A DNA stretch of 64,000 bases from assembly GCF_003346515.1 (NCBI RefSeq), contig NZ_QQNA01000035.1, positions 1 to 64,000 on the forward strand, read 5' to 3'. The notes beneath the pieces were generated by a model. It did no database searches. It was not told the origin of the DNA and worked only from the letters and a program-made list of their open reading frames with translations. Position numbers and translations under genes: made by a program. Positions 8,686 to 17,054 of the stretch are shown here, piece after piece. Position 1 is the first letter of the stretch. Every line of letters begins with the position of its first letter. The stretch comes from Streptomyces corynorhini (GTDB lineage Bacteria > Actinomycetota > Actinomycetes > Streptomycetales > Streptomycetaceae).

Positions 8686-9333
8686 GTGTTGGAGAGTCTG
8701 GGGTCGCTGACCGGCAGCCCATGGATCTACGCCGTCGTCGCCCTTTCCGTACTGCTGGACGTGTTCCTCCCCCTGCTGCCCAGCGGGGTCCTGGTCATCA
8801 CGGCGGCCACGGCCGCCGCCGCCGGATCGACCACGGTCGCGGGCGCGGCCGGCAAGGTCGCGCAGGTGCCGCAGGAAGTGCCCTCGCTGCTCCTGGTGAT
8901 GCTGTGCGCGTTCACCGCCTCCGTCCTCGGCGACCTGGTCGCTTTCCGGCTGGCCCGGCGCAGGGACGGCCGCGTGGCACGGACCATCGCGCGCTCGCGT
9001 CGGCTGACCACCGCGCAGGAGCGCCTGGGCAGCGCCCTCAGCGGCGGGGGCGGCGCCCTGGTCGTCCTCGCCCGCTTCGCCCCGGCGGGCCGCTCGGTGG
9101 TCTCCCTGAGCGCGGGCGTGGCGCACCGCAAGGTGAAGGAGTTCCTCCCCTGGTCGGCGCTTGCCGCCGTGGTCTGGACGGGCTACAGCGCGGGCCTCGG
9201 CTATCTCGGCGGCCAGTGGCTGGGCGCGTCGTGGTTCGGCACGGCCATATCCGTACTGGCCCTCTTCGCGGCGGGCTCCCTGGCGGCCTACTTCATCCGC
9301 CGCCCGAGCGGCCCGACGGCCTCACCTGCCTGA
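8686..9333 (+). CDS. DedA/VTT-domain (SNARE-associated) membrane protein
   Basis: 215 aa from the GTG at 8686, preceded by GGGAAG; the frame is open further upstream but that part is unconserved. The protein begins VLESLGSLTGSPWIYAVV and has four or five hydrophobic segments. Family marks include the Pro-rich re-entrant region DVFLPLLPSGVLVI and the basic motif RFAPAGRSVVSLSAGVAHRKVKEFLPWSAL (Phe-x-Pro-x-x-Arg core). DedA proteins are envelope membrane proteins linked to lipid carrier or phospholipid scrambling and membrane potential. The specific substrate here is unknown. Confidence 0.8.
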   Translation: MLESLGSLTGSPWIYAVVALSVLLDVFLPLLPSGVLVITAATAAAAGSTTVAGAAGKVAQVPQEVPSLLLVMLCAFTASVLGDLVAFRLARRRDGRVARTIARSRRLTTAQERLGSALSGGGGALVVLARFAPAGRSVVSLSAGVAHRKVKEFLPWSALAAVVWTGYSAGLGYLGGQWLGASWFGTAISVLALFAAGSLAAYFIRRPSGPTASPA

Positions 9334-9356
9334 GCGGGCGCCCGTCCGGGGCGGCC

Positions 9357-9842
9357 TCACCGTCCCGAGCGGGGCCGACCGGGGCCCGCCGGTTCGATGG
9401 AGCGGGACTGGACGTGCTCGTAGGCCATGGTGGTCTGCACGTCGGCGACTTCGCGGCGCTCGGTGAGACGGTCGATGACGAAGGCGTACACGCTGTCGAC
9501 GTCCGGGACGGCGATATGGATGAGGAAGTCGTGCGGGCCCGAGGTCACGAACAGGCCGATCACCTCGGGCAGTCGTGCCGCCCATTCCCGGAACCCCTCG
9601 ATGACGGGGCGGGCCGGGGGCCGGATGCGCACCGAGATGAGCGCCTGGACGGGGCGGCCGGCCGCGTCGAGGTCCAGTACGGCGTGGTAGCCGGTGATCA
9701 CACCGCGCTCGCGCAGCAGCCGTACCCGCTCCAGTGAGGTGGAGGGGGAGACCCCGGTCCTGGCGGCGAGGTCGCGGTTGGTCTGCCGTGCGTCGTTCTG
9801 CAGCTCCCGCAGAAGGGCCCGGTCCAGCGCGTCGAGTTCCAT
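9357..9842 (-). CDS. Lrp/AsnC family transcriptional regulator
   Basis: 161 aa from the ATG at 9840-9842; upstream codons in frame are Arg-rich and not family-like. The N-terminal winged helix-turn-helix is typical: LDALDRALLRELQNDARQTNRDLAARTGVSPSTSLERVRLLRERGVITGYHAVLD. The C-terminal RAM/AsnC ligand domain follows (FVTSGPHDFLIHIAVPDVDSVYAFVIDRL). It is divergently transcribed from a DUF2000 gene across about 200 bp, the classic arrangement for an Lrp regulator and its target. The ligand is likely an amino acid, by family only. Confidence 0.9.
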   Translation of the reverse strand: MELDALDRALLRELQNDARQTNRDLAARTGVSPSTSLERVRLLRERGVITGYHAVLDLDAAGRPVQALISVRIRPPARPVIEGFREWAARLPEVIGLFVTSGPHDFLIHIAVPDVDSVYAFVIDRLTERREVADVQTTMAYEHVQSRSIEPAGPGRPRSGR

Positions 9843-10044
9843 GAAGTCGACTTTATGGCGTACGAAGTCCGGCCGTTCCCCCCGGCTCCGTACGAATGCC
9901 GGGGATTTCCCCCGCCGGGCGCACCATGTCCGCCGAAACCCTCGAACCTCCGGCATCCGGCGAACGAAGTTCAGAACCGGCGCTGCGGATCCGTATGTCT
10001 GCCTAGCCTTTTCGCTATCTGACCGAACAAGCGAAGAGGATCAC

Positions 10045-10533
10045 ATGTCCGTGGCGAACGCTCCCGAGACGACGGCGGTCGGTTTCGCGCCCGAGGAGAG
10101 GGACTACTCCCTGTCCACCCGCCAGGCCCGGCTGAAGTGGGTCGTGGTCGTCAGCTCCGACCTTCCCCCAGGACGGGCCGCCAACGCCGCCATCTGCGCC
10201 GCCGCCCCCACCGCGGCCTCGGTCCCCGGCCTGCTGGGCGCCGAAGCCGCCGACGCGCGGGGCGCGGTGCACCCGGGTCTGCCCTGGGCAGGCTGTTCGG
10301 TGCTCGTCGCCGACCCCGCCACGCTGCGCGCCATCCGCGCCAAGGCGGTATCCCGCACCGACACCTTCGTCGCCGACGTCCCGGTCGCCGCGCAGAGCAC
10401 CCGCGTCTACAGCGACTTCATCGCCGCGGTGGGCGAGTCCCTGACCGAAGACATCGACTACTGCGCGGTCAGCATCGTCGGCCCGCGCAACCGGGTCGAC
10501 AAGATCGTCGGCAAGCTTCCCCTGATGCCCTGA
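10045..10533 (+). CDS. DUF2000 domain protein
   Basis: 162 aa. The ATG is preceded by GAAGAGGA at 5-6 bases. DUF2000 features are clear: the strand KWVVVVSSDLPPGRAANAAICAAA near residue 35, the GCSVLVADPATLRAIRAKA segment, and the C-terminal IVGPRNRVDKIVGKLPLMP. The family adopts a peptidyl-tRNA hydrolase II-like fold, but no activity is established. Divergence from the Lrp regulator suggests amino-acid-responsive control. The long open frame upstream of the ATG is a shadow of the Lrp gene. Confidence 0.85.
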   Translation: MSVANAPETTAVGFAPEERDYSLSTRQARLKWVVVVSSDLPPGRAANAAICAAAPTAASVPGLLGAEAADARGAVHPGLPWAGCSVLVADPATLRAIRAKAVSRTDTFVADVPVAAQSTRVYSDFIAAVGESLTEDIDYCAVSIVGPRNRVDKIVGKLPLMP

Positions 10534-10584
10534 TGCCCTGAGCGTCGCGGCTCTGCGCCCCCGCGCCGGAGAGCCGCGACCGGC

Positions 10585-10827
10585 TCACCGCCCGTGGGCC
10601 CGGCTCTCGGCCGCACCCGCGCCCCGGACCTCGATCCCGTCCAGCAGCCGCGCGGTGGCAGCCGCGATCTCGTCCACGGCCCGCTCGAACACCTCCCGGT
10701 TGTGCGCGGCGGGCGCCCGGAAGCCGGAGACCTTGCGTACGTACTGAAGCGCGGCGGCCCGGATGTCCTCCTCGGTGGCCTCTTCGGGGAGGGCGGGCGG
10801 CCGGAGGGTCTTGATGCTGCGGCACAT
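10585..10827 (-). CDS. DUF2277 domain protein
   Basis: 80 aa, matching the short DUF2277 family throughout: MCRSIKTLRPP start, then TEEDIRAAALQYVRKVSGFRAPAAHNREVFERAVDEIAAAT. The protein is helical, with one conserved Cys near the N-terminus. Function is unknown. It converges with the DUF2000 gene and lies 26 bp from the stop of the upstream GntR gene on the same strand, so co-transcription is possible. Confidence 0.85.
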   Translation of the reverse strand: MCRSIKTLRPPALPEEATEEDIRAAALQYVRKVSGFRAPAAHNREVFERAVDEIAAATARLLDGIEVRGAGAAESRAHGR

Positions 10828-10853
10828 GCCTCCAGTGTGCCGCAGGCGACGGC

Positions 10854-11612
10854 CTACGCGTCGAAGTCGTACTCCAGGACGTACGACGCGGAGTCGAGCG
10901 TCATCTCATTGACCTCCACGACACGCCCGTCGGCGGCGAACGCGGTCCGGCAGACAAGCACGACGGGCGTGCCGGGCGCCAGGCCCAGTCGGCCCGTCTC
11001 GTCCTGGGAGGGCATCCGCGAGCGGACCTCTTCCCGGAAGTGCGCCGGAGCGAACCCCAGCTCCGCCAGGCGTGCGTACGTTCCGCCGGGCCCGGTGTCC
11101 CTCTCGGTGATCGCCGACCCGCCGACCAGCGCGGCGGGCAGCGAGCTGACCGCGAGCAGAACCGGCTTCCCGTCCAGCACGAACCGGCGCCTGCGCACGC
11201 ACACCGCTTCACCCGTACCGATACCGAGCACCCGAGCGACCCCCTCCGCGGCGGGCTCCTCCGCGACGCTCAGCTGATCCACGACGAGCGTCCGGTCCCC
11301 GATGTCGGCAGACCAGACCGACAGCCCGGCACCCCACCGCTCCCGCGACAACCGCTCGACACCGCGTCGCCGCAGCGGCCGGAACGAGCGGACGAACACC
11401 CCGGCGCCCTTGCGCGACTCCGCGATTCCCTCGCTCTGCAGAAGTCCCAGCGCCTGACGCGCGGTCATGCGGGCCACGCCGTGGGTCGCCATGAGGTCGT
11501 TCTCGCCCGGCAGCCGGTCACCAGGGGCGTAGTCACCCGCGTGGATCGCGTCCCGGAGCGTGTCGGCGATGCGCTGGTACTTCGCCCGACGGTCAACGCC
11601 CTCGGTCGCCAT
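10854..11612 (-). CDS. GntR family regulator with UTRA domain
   Basis: 252 aa from the ATG at 11610-11612. The winged-helix N-terminus is AKYQRIADTLRDAIHAGDYAPGDRLPGENDLMATHGVARMTARQALGLLQSEG. A UTRA ligand-binding domain ends in VVEVNEMTLDSASYVLEYDF. It belongs to the HutC subgroup. A second, frameshifted gene of the same subgroup lies at 26805, and such GntR regulators often accompany Streptomyces integrative elements (KorSA-like). It is divergent from a Cys-rich hypothetical gene across a region with a long inverted repeat, its probable operator. Confidence 0.88.
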   Translation of the reverse strand: MATEGVDRRAKYQRIADTLRDAIHAGDYAPGDRLPGENDLMATHGVARMTARQALGLLQSEGIAESRKGAGVFVRSFRPLRRRGVERLSRERWGAGLSVWSADIGDRTLVVDQLSVAEEPAAEGVARVLGIGTGEAVCVRRRRFVLDGKPVLLAVSSLPAALVGGSAITERDTGPGGTYARLAELGFAPAHFREEVRSRMPSQDETGRLGLAPGTPVVLVCRTAFAADGRVVEVNEMTLDSASYVLEYDFDA

Positions 11613-11710
11613 ACGTGAACCTCTTCCCTCTTCTCCAGACACCCTAGAACACGCCTGTGACCGCGCACTCCGGCCCCGCGACCGGAGCACGATCCCACAC
11701 CGCTCACAAG

Positions 11711-11765
11711 AATTGACATCTCTAGAGATGTTGGGTTCACTTGGAGATACCTAGAGAGGTCAATT
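11711..11765. promoter_or_regulatory. Long inverted-repeat operator between GntR and the Cys-rich gene
   Basis: Outer arms AATTGACATCTCTAG (11711-11725) and CTAGAGAGGTCAATT (11751-11765) are complementary at 14 of 15 positions. The left arm contains a perfect 16-bp palindrome ACATCTCTAGAGATGT (11716-11731). Each arm carries TTGAC, so divergent -35 elements overlap the operator. By position and symmetry this is the site for the adjacent GntR regulator. Confidence 0.7.
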
Positions 11766-11801
11766 CGCCGGGCCACTCACGTGCCGCAGGGGAGTCGCTT
11801 C

Positions 11802-12512
11802 ATGTCACCAGCCAAGTCAGCCACCTCGGGGGCAACCGCGCTCGAAGCGGCACATCAGGGGTTGGCAGCCCCGGCGCGGAAGCAGAACGTCCACGCATCA
11901 CCCTCATCAGGGCCGGTGCCCTACATCACCAGATGGAGCGCGGAGAAGACGCCCGCCCTGCATGTCGTCGCCACCAGGGCCGGACGCATCGGCTACGCCG
12001 ACGAGCGACCGTACGACCGCGACTCGGACGGCGTCCTGTGGACCCGCGTCCCCTCACTGCCCGGCAAGGGCCGGCCGGAGTTCGGCTCCGTGCACGCCCT
12101 GCGCCAGCAGCGGGCCATGCGGGAACTTCTCTGTCAGGTCTGCGGCCGGGCCGCCGACCGCGACGCGGACGGCGCGCTGTGGCTGCTGGGCGAGGACGCG
12201 GACGATCCCGCGTTCCGGGCCGCCGACATCACGACAACCCACCCGCCGCTGTGCCTGCCGTGCGCCCTGAAGTCCGTCCGCGCCTGCCCCCACCTGCGCG
12301 GACGCTACGTAGCCGTGCGGGCTCGACGCTGCGAACTCGCCGGAGTGAGGGGCGCGCTCTACCGGCCCGGCTTCCCCGCGCCGATCGCCGTGGGGGTCAC
12401 CGGAGTCGCCTTCGGCGATCCCCGCATCCCCTGGGTCCGGGCCGGACAACTCGTGATGCGGCTGCGTGAATTCACCGTCACCAGCCTGGAACGGGGCCCC
12501 GTCGCACCGTGA
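11802..12512 (+). CDS. Conserved Streptomyces hypothetical with zinc-finger-like cysteines
   Basis: 236 aa. The ATG is preceded by AGGGGAG at 6 bases; an in-frame GTG 21 bp upstream is less likely. After a low-complexity N-terminus, the conserved part starts at ITRWSAEKTPALHVVATRAGRIGYADERPYDRDSDGVLW. Two CxxC pairs (LCQVCG and LCLPCALKSVRACPH) suggest a bound metal. The C-terminus (WVRAGQLVMRLREFTVTSLE) is well ordered. I recognise it as a protein often paired with GntR regulators in Streptomyces but know no function. The shared inverted-repeat promoter says it is controlled by the divergent GntR. Confidence 0.75.
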   Translation: MSPAKSATSGATALEAAHQGLAAPARKQNVHASPSSGPVPYITRWSAEKTPALHVVATRAGRIGYADERPYDRDSDGVLWTRVPSLPGKGRPEFGSVHALRQQRAMRELLCQVCGRAADRDADGALWLLGEDADDPAFRAADITTTHPPLCLPCALKSVRACPHLRGRYVAVRARRCELAGVRGALYRPGFPAPIAVGVTGVAFGDPRIPWVRAGQLVMRLREFTVTSLERGPVAP

Positions 12513-12644
12513 CCGTATGAGGCGCAAGACGCCCGTCCCGGGGTGGAGGGCCTGGACCGGACAGCCCCAGCTGTTCCGGGGGCGGGCCGCCGGGGACCGG
12601 CAGGTGTGTGCGGGCGAGCGGCCGGTGACGCCGCGCGGGCGCCG

Positions 12645-13703
12645 CTACCGCGCCGCGCCGCCCGCCGCCGGTTCCGCCGTGCTGTCCCGTACCACCAGCC
12701 TCGTGCCGAACTCGATGCGGGTGTCGGCCTGTTCCGCCCGGCCGGACTGGTCGGCGCGGTCCGCCCTGCGCAGCCGCAGCAGCATGCGGGCGGCCTCCTC
12801 GGCCATCTCGACGAGGGGCTGGTGGACGGTGGTGAGCGCCGGGCTGGACCACTGGGCGAGGGGGATGTCGTCGTACCCGACGACGGACAGGTCCTCCGGA
12901 ATGCGCAGGCCGAGCACCCTGGCCGCCTCCAGGACGCCCAGTGCCTGGAGGTCGCTGCCCGCGAAGATGGCGGTCGGGCGGTCGTCGGCGCGCAGCAGCT
13001 CCATGGCGTGGGTGTGGCCGGACCGTACGTGGAAGTCGCCGAAGCGCACCAGCGCCGGGGCGGTCTCCAGACCCGCCATGCCCATGGCCGAGCGGAAGCC
13101 GTCCAGCCGCGCCAGCGAGCAGAGCATGTCCTCCGGGCCGGTGATGACGGCGATGCGGCGGTGGCCGAGTTCGATGAGGTGGCGGGTGGCGGCGAGGCCG
13201 CCGGCCCAGTTGGCCGAGCCGACGGACGGCACGTCGGGTTCCGGGTCGCCCGCCGGGTCGATGATGACGAACGGGATGGCGCGCGACCAGAGCTTCTTCT
13301 TGAGGTCGTCGGGGAGCGTGGAGAAGACGAGGACCACGCCGAGCGGGCGGCGGCGCAGGACGCCCTCGACCCAGTCGGCCCCCGGCGAGTGCCGGGTGCC
13401 GGTCTCGGTGAGGACGACGCTGAGGCCGGTCTCCTTGGCGACGCTCTGCACGCCCCGGATCAGCTCCATCGACCAGGTGCTGTCCAGCTCGTGGAAGACG
13501 ATCTCGATGAGCGGCGCCTCCGGAGCGGCGGGCGCGGAACGGCGGTAGCCGTGCGTGTCGAGCAGCTCCTCGACCTTGATCCGGGTCGGCGCGGAGACAT
13601 CGGGACGCCCGTTGAGGACTTTCGAAACTGTCGAAAGGGATACCCCGGCCTGCGAAGCCACCTGGGCCAGAGTGACCCGGCCCGCACTCGTCTCATCACG
13701 CAT
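12645..13703 (-). CDS. bxlR: LacI family repressor BxlR of the xylobiose operon
   Basis: 352 aa from the ATG at 13701-13703. The LacI headpiece is complete: VTLAQVASQAGVSLSTVSKVLNGRPDVSAPTRIKVEELLDTHGYR. A periplasmic-binding-like effector domain (LIEIVFHELDSTWSMELIRGVQSV; SVVGYDDIPLAQWSSPALTTVHQP) follows. It is divergent from a solute-binding protein, two permeases and a GH3 enzyme, the order known for bxlR-bxlEFGA in Streptomyces thermoviolaceus and S. coelicolor. There, BxlR represses uptake and cleavage of xylobiose until xylo-oligosaccharide binds. The gene name rests on domain and synteny. Confidence 0.85.
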   Translation of the reverse strand: MRDETSAGRVTLAQVASQAGVSLSTVSKVLNGRPDVSAPTRIKVEELLDTHGYRRSAPAAPEAPLIEIVFHELDSTWSMELIRGVQSVAKETGLSVVLTETGTRHSPGADWVEGVLRRRPLGVVLVFSTLPDDLKKKLWSRAIPFVIIDPAGDPEPDVPSVGSANWAGGLAATRHLIELGHRRIAVITGPEDMLCSLARLDGFRSAMGMAGLETAPALVRFGDFHVRSGHTHAMELLRADDRPTAIFAGSDLQALGVLEAARVLGLRIPEDLSVVGYDDIPLAQWSSPALTTVHQPLVEMAEEAARMLLRLRRADRADQSGRAEQADTRIEFGTRLVVRDSTAEPAAGGAAR

Positions 13704-13775
13704 GGACTGAAGGATAGGCGCCGCTGGATGTCCGCCGGAAGTCGGTAACGGTTTGGCAGCGCGACGACCGCACTG

Positions 13776-13804
13776 TTGACCGCTTCGCGGGAGAGTCCTA
13801 CGGT
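13776..13804 (+). promoter_or_regulatory. Candidate bxlE promoter
   Basis: TTGACC (13776-13781) and TACGGT (13799-13804) are separated by 17 bases, a good principal-sigma match in an otherwise GC-rich stretch. The predicted start lies a few bases before the GATACTTTCG repeats. Confidence 0.5.
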
Positions 13805-13813
13805 CACTCGCCA

Positions 13814-13844
13814 GATACTTTCGGCAAGGATGCCGATACTTTCG
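13814..13844 (+). promoter_or_regulatory. Candidate BxlR operator: paired GATACTTTCG repeats
   Basis: GATACTTTCG occurs at 13814-13823 and 13835-13844, 21 bp apart (two helical turns), just downstream of the candidate promoter. LacI-type sites in bxl clusters are described as CGAA-N-TTCG elements. Here only the TTTCG half is repeated directly, so the assignment is tentative. Confidence 0.4.
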
Positions 13845-13859
13845 AGAGGTCGGTCGAAG

Positions 13860-15158
13860 ATGATCCGTGCACGGTTTTCTCGAACGGCCGCCGTCGGCGT
13901 CACGCTCGCCCTGGGGCTGAGCCTGGCGGCCTGCGGCGGGGGCGGCAGCTCCTCGGGCGGTGACGGGGAGTTCCACGTACTCGTCTACGGCGACGCGACG
14001 AACAAGGTGGAGAAGCGGATCGTCGAGACCTTCAACAAGACCTCGAAGGTCAAGGCGGTCCTGGACACCGTCCCCGGGGCCGACTACCAGAAGAAGCTCC
14101 AGACGGTCATCTCCACCCCCAAGGCGCCCGACGTCTTCTTCAACTGGGGCGGCGGCTCCATCCAGCCGTTCGTCAAGTCGAACCTGCTGCTGCCGCTCGA
14201 CGACCTGATAGCCAAGAACCCTGAGCTGAAGTCGAACTTCCTGCCGTCTGTCTTCAACACGGCGGAGGTGGACGGGAAGGCGTACGGCGTCCCGATGCGC
14301 GGCACCCAGCCCGTGCTGCTGTTCAGCAACAAGAAGGTGCTCGCGGACGCCGGGGCGACGACCCCGAAGACCTGGGACGAGCTGCTCGACGCGGTGAAGA
14401 AGATCAAGGCCAAGGGCGTCACCCCGATCGCGCTGGGCGGCGCCGACCAGTGGCCCACCCTGATGTGGTTCGAGTACCTGTACGACCGGGTGGCGGGCCC
14501 CGATCTGTTCAAGAACGCGCTCGCCGGCGACAAGGCCGCCTGGGAGAGCGCGGAGAGCAGGAAAGCGCTCGCCATGATCAAGGAGCTGGTCGACGCGGGC
14601 GCGTTCGGCACCAACTACGACTCGGTGAAGTACACCGACAACGGCTCCCCCGCCCTGCTCAGCACCGGCAAGGCCGGATTCGAGCTGATGGGGTCGTGGG
14701 CGTACTCCACCCAGCAGGAACTCAACCCCGACTTCGCCGCGAAGGACCTCGGCTACACCGGCTTCCCCACCGTCGAGGGCGGCAAGGGCGATCCGGCCGA
14801 CATCGTCGGCAACACCAACAACTTCTACTCGGTGCTCAAGAAGACCAAGCACGCGGACGCGATCGGCGAGTTCCTCAAGCTCATGTACTCCGACGAGTTC
14901 GTCAAGGCGCAGCTGGCCATCGGCAACCTGCCCACCACCACGAACACCGCGAAGTTCCTGGACGCGTCCGACAACCCGGACTACCTGAAGTACCAGTTCG
15001 ACCTCGTCGACAAGGCCACCTCGTTCCAGCTGTCGTGGAACCAGGCGTACCCGCCGGCCGCCGACGCCCCGATGATGCAGGCCATCCAGCAGTTCTTCAA
15101 CGGCTCGATGGACGCCGACGCCTTCATCAAGGCCATGCAGGCCCTGTCCGCCAAGTGA
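13860..15158 (+). CDS. bxlE: Xylobiose-type ABC transporter solute-binding lipoprotein
   Basis: 432 aa. The ATG at 13860 gives a lipoprotein signal peptide (MIRARFSRTAAVGVTLALGLSLAAC, lipobox LAAC). The mature part fits the cluster B sugar-binding family: FHVLVYGDATNKVEKRIVETFNKT, DVFFNWGGGSIQPFV, YGVPMRGTQPVLLFSNKKVL, WDELLDAVKKIKAKGVTPIALGG. The aromatic-rich ligand region (PTLMWFEYLYDRVAG) suits an oligosaccharide. First gene of bxlE-F-G-A; expression is likely repressed by the divergent BxlR. Xylobiose specificity is inferred from the operon. Confidence 0.88.
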   Translation: MIRARFSRTAAVGVTLALGLSLAACGGGGSSSGGDGEFHVLVYGDATNKVEKRIVETFNKTSKVKAVLDTVPGADYQKKLQTVISTPKAPDVFFNWGGGSIQPFVKSNLLLPLDDLIAKNPELKSNFLPSVFNTAEVDGKAYGVPMRGTQPVLLFSNKKVLADAGATTPKTWDELLDAVKKIKAKGVTPIALGGADQWPTLMWFEYLYDRVAGPDLFKNALAGDKAAWESAESRKALAMIKELVDAGAFGTNYDSVKYTDNGSPALLSTGKAGFELMGSWAYSTQQELNPDFAAKDLGYTGFPTVEGGKGDPADIVGNTNNFYSVLKKTKHADAIGEFLKLMYSDEFVKAQLAIGNLPTTTNTAKFLDASDNPDYLKYQFDLVDKATSFQLSWNQAYPPAADAPMMQAIQQFFNGSMDADAFIKAMQALSAK

Positions 15159-15172
15159 GAGTGACGTCCGCC

Positions 15173-16120
15173 ATGGTTGCTCTCACCACTCCGGTGAAAA
15201 GCGAAGGGCAGCGGCAACGCCCCCGGGCCGACCGGGGGCCCTCGGGCCATACGGTCGCCCGCCCGGGGATCGGCTGGGCCCTGCCCGCCGCGCTGTTCTT
15301 CACCCTGTTCGCGATCGTCCCGCTCGTCCTGGTCGCCGTGTTGTCCTTCGCGAGCTGGAACGGTCTCGAGGCGCCCCGGTTCGCGGGCCTCGACAACTGG
15401 ACCGGGCTGCTCCACGACCCGGTGATGATCAAGAGTCTCTGGCTGAGTGTGCTGCTCACCGGCCTGGGCGTGGTCACCCAGACACCGCTGTCCATCCTGC
15501 TCGGGGTCTGGGCGGCCGGCCGGCAGCGCAACCGGGCTGTGCTGTCGGCGATCTTCTTCGTCCCGCTGCTGCTGTCCGCCACGGCCATCTCCGTCCTGTG
15601 GCGGGCGCTGCTCGATCCCAACTTCGGAGTGCCGGCGCAGGCGCGCTGGCTCTTCGGGGACGGCAATCTGCTGGGCTCGCGCACCGGGGCGATCTCGGTG
15701 CTCGTCCTGGTGGCGACCTGGCAGTTCACCCCGTTCCACGCGCTGATCTACCAGGGCGCGGCGCGGGCGGTCCCCGAGGTGCTCTACCAGGCGGCGGCGA
15801 TCGACGGGGCGGGCCGCGTACGGCGGTTCTTCCACATCACGCTGCCGCAGCTGCGCAACTCGATCATCACGTCGGTGATCCTCATGGTGGTCGGCGGGCT
15901 CACCACCTTCGACACCGTGCTGATCCTGACGCAGGGCGGACCCGGTACGGACACCAGCATCAGCGCCTACTACATGTACCAGAAGGCCTTCCGGGAGTTC
16001 GACTTCGGCCAGGGCTCGGCCATCGCGCTGCTGCTGGTCGTGGTGGCCACGGTGATCTCGCTGATCGTGGTGCGGATCTCCGGCTACGACAAGATGGCCG
16101 GCACGAAGGAGGGCATGTGA
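15173..16120 (+). CDS. bxlF: Sugar ABC transporter permease BxlF
   Basis: 315 aa. I chose the ATG at 15173; a GTG at 15161 is also possible and neither has a strong ribosome site. It has six transmembrane segments of the MalF type, with the EAA loop (YQAAAIDGAGRVRRFFHITLPQLRNSI) for contact with an ATPase, then LTTFDTVLILTQGGPGTDTSISAYYMYQKAF. No ATPase gene is present in the cluster, as expected if the shared ATPase MsiK encoded elsewhere energises it. The last codons overlap bxlG by 4 bp. Confidence 0.88.
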   Translation: MVALTTPVKSEGQRQRPRADRGPSGHTVARPGIGWALPAALFFTLFAIVPLVLVAVLSFASWNGLEAPRFAGLDNWTGLLHDPVMIKSLWLSVLLTGLGVVTQTPLSILLGVWAAGRQRNRAVLSAIFFVPLLLSATAISVLWRALLDPNFGVPAQARWLFGDGNLLGSRTGAISVLVLVATWQFTPFHALIYQGAARAVPEVLYQAAAIDGAGRVRRFFHITLPQLRNSIITSVILMVVGGLTTFDTVLILTQGGPGTDTSISAYYMYQKAFREFDFGQGSAIALLLVVVATVISLIVVRISGYDKMAGTKEGM

Positions 16121-17046
16121 CGCCCCGTACCCCCGTCACGAAGACGCGGCCCGTCACGAAGGCGCGATCCGTCACGAAGGGACGGCCCGTCACGAAGACC
16201 CGACCCGTCACGAAAAGGCGGTCCGTCACGAAAGGCCGGCCCAACTACCTCGCGGGGTTCGGCGCCCTGCTCTGGCTGGGGCTGGTCGCGTTCCCGCTGT
16301 ACGTGATGCTCGGCGCGACGGTCCAGAGTCGGCTGGAGTACAGCACGAACGGCCCGCTCTCGCTCCCCCGGTCCTTCTCGCTCTCCAACTACACGCAGGA
16401 CTTCACCAACGGCTTCGGCCGCTACTTCCTCAACACCCTGATCGTCACCGGCAGTGTGGTGGCGATCGTGCTGCTGCTCGTCCCGCCGCTGGCCTTCTCG
16501 ATCATCCGGAGCCGCAGCCGGGGCAGTGTGCGGATCTTCCGGCTCTTCCTGCTCGGGCTGGCGATCCCGGCCCAGGCCGTGATCGTCCCGATGTTCTACG
16601 TGATCAGCAAGGCCGGGCTCTACGACAACCTCATCGGGGTCATCCTGCCGACGGCGGCGTTCTGTCTGCCCGTCTGCGCGCTCATCCTCACCGGAACGAT
16701 GCGCGACATCACCGGCGAACTGTTCGAGGCCATGGCCATCGACGGCGCCACCACCCGCCGCGTCTTCTTCCAGCTCGTCGTCCCGCTCTCCCGGGGCGGG
16801 CTGGCGACCATCGTGGTGTTCTCCGCGCTCCAGGCGTGGAACGGCTTCCTGTTCCCGCTGGTGCTCACCCAGTCCGAGGAGACCAAGGTGCTCACCCTCG
16901 GGCTCTACAACTTCCAGACCGAACACGGGATCGACATCCCCGGTCTGCTGGCCGCCGTGGTCCTGTCCACGGTGCCCGTCCTGCTCGTCTACCTGTTCGC
17001 CCGCCGTGCCCTGGTCCAGGGGCTCATGGGGGTCGGAGGAAAGTGA
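16117..17046 (+). CDS. bxlG: Sugar ABC transporter permease BxlG with basic repeat N-terminus
   Basis: 309 aa from the GTG that overlaps the bxlF stop (ATGTGA). Residues 5-42 are six or seven copies of (P/S)VTKxR, encoded by an 18-bp tandem repeat, giving a strongly basic cytoplasmic extension before the first membrane helix (NYLAGFGALLWLGLVAFPLYVML). The rest is a normal MalG-type permease with six helices and the EAA loop (FEAMAIDGATTRRVFFQLVVPLSRGGL). The repeat is not part of the family and looks like a strain-specific expansion at the operon junction. Confidence 0.85.
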   Translation: MTPRTPVTKTRPVTKARSVTKGRPVTKTRPVTKRRSVTKGRPNYLAGFGALLWLGLVAFPLYVMLGATVQSRLEYSTNGPLSLPRSFSLSNYTQDFTNGFGRYFLNTLIVTGSVVAIVLLLVPPLAFSIIRSRSRGSVRIFRLFLLGLAIPAQAVIVPMFYVISKAGLYDNLIGVILPTAAFCLPVCALILTGTMRDITGELFEAMAIDGATTRRVFFQLVVPLSRGGLATIVVFSALQAWNGFLFPLVLTQSEETKVLTLGLYNFQTEHGIDIPGLLAAVVLSTVPVLLVYLFARRALVQGLMGVGGK

Positions 17047-17054
17047 TCGCCCAC

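Noticed and set aside
12645-14852. A 735-residue fusion ending in a LacI repressor
   Set aside because: The extra N-terminal part is antisense to bxlE; the LacI headpiece begins at the ATG at 13703.
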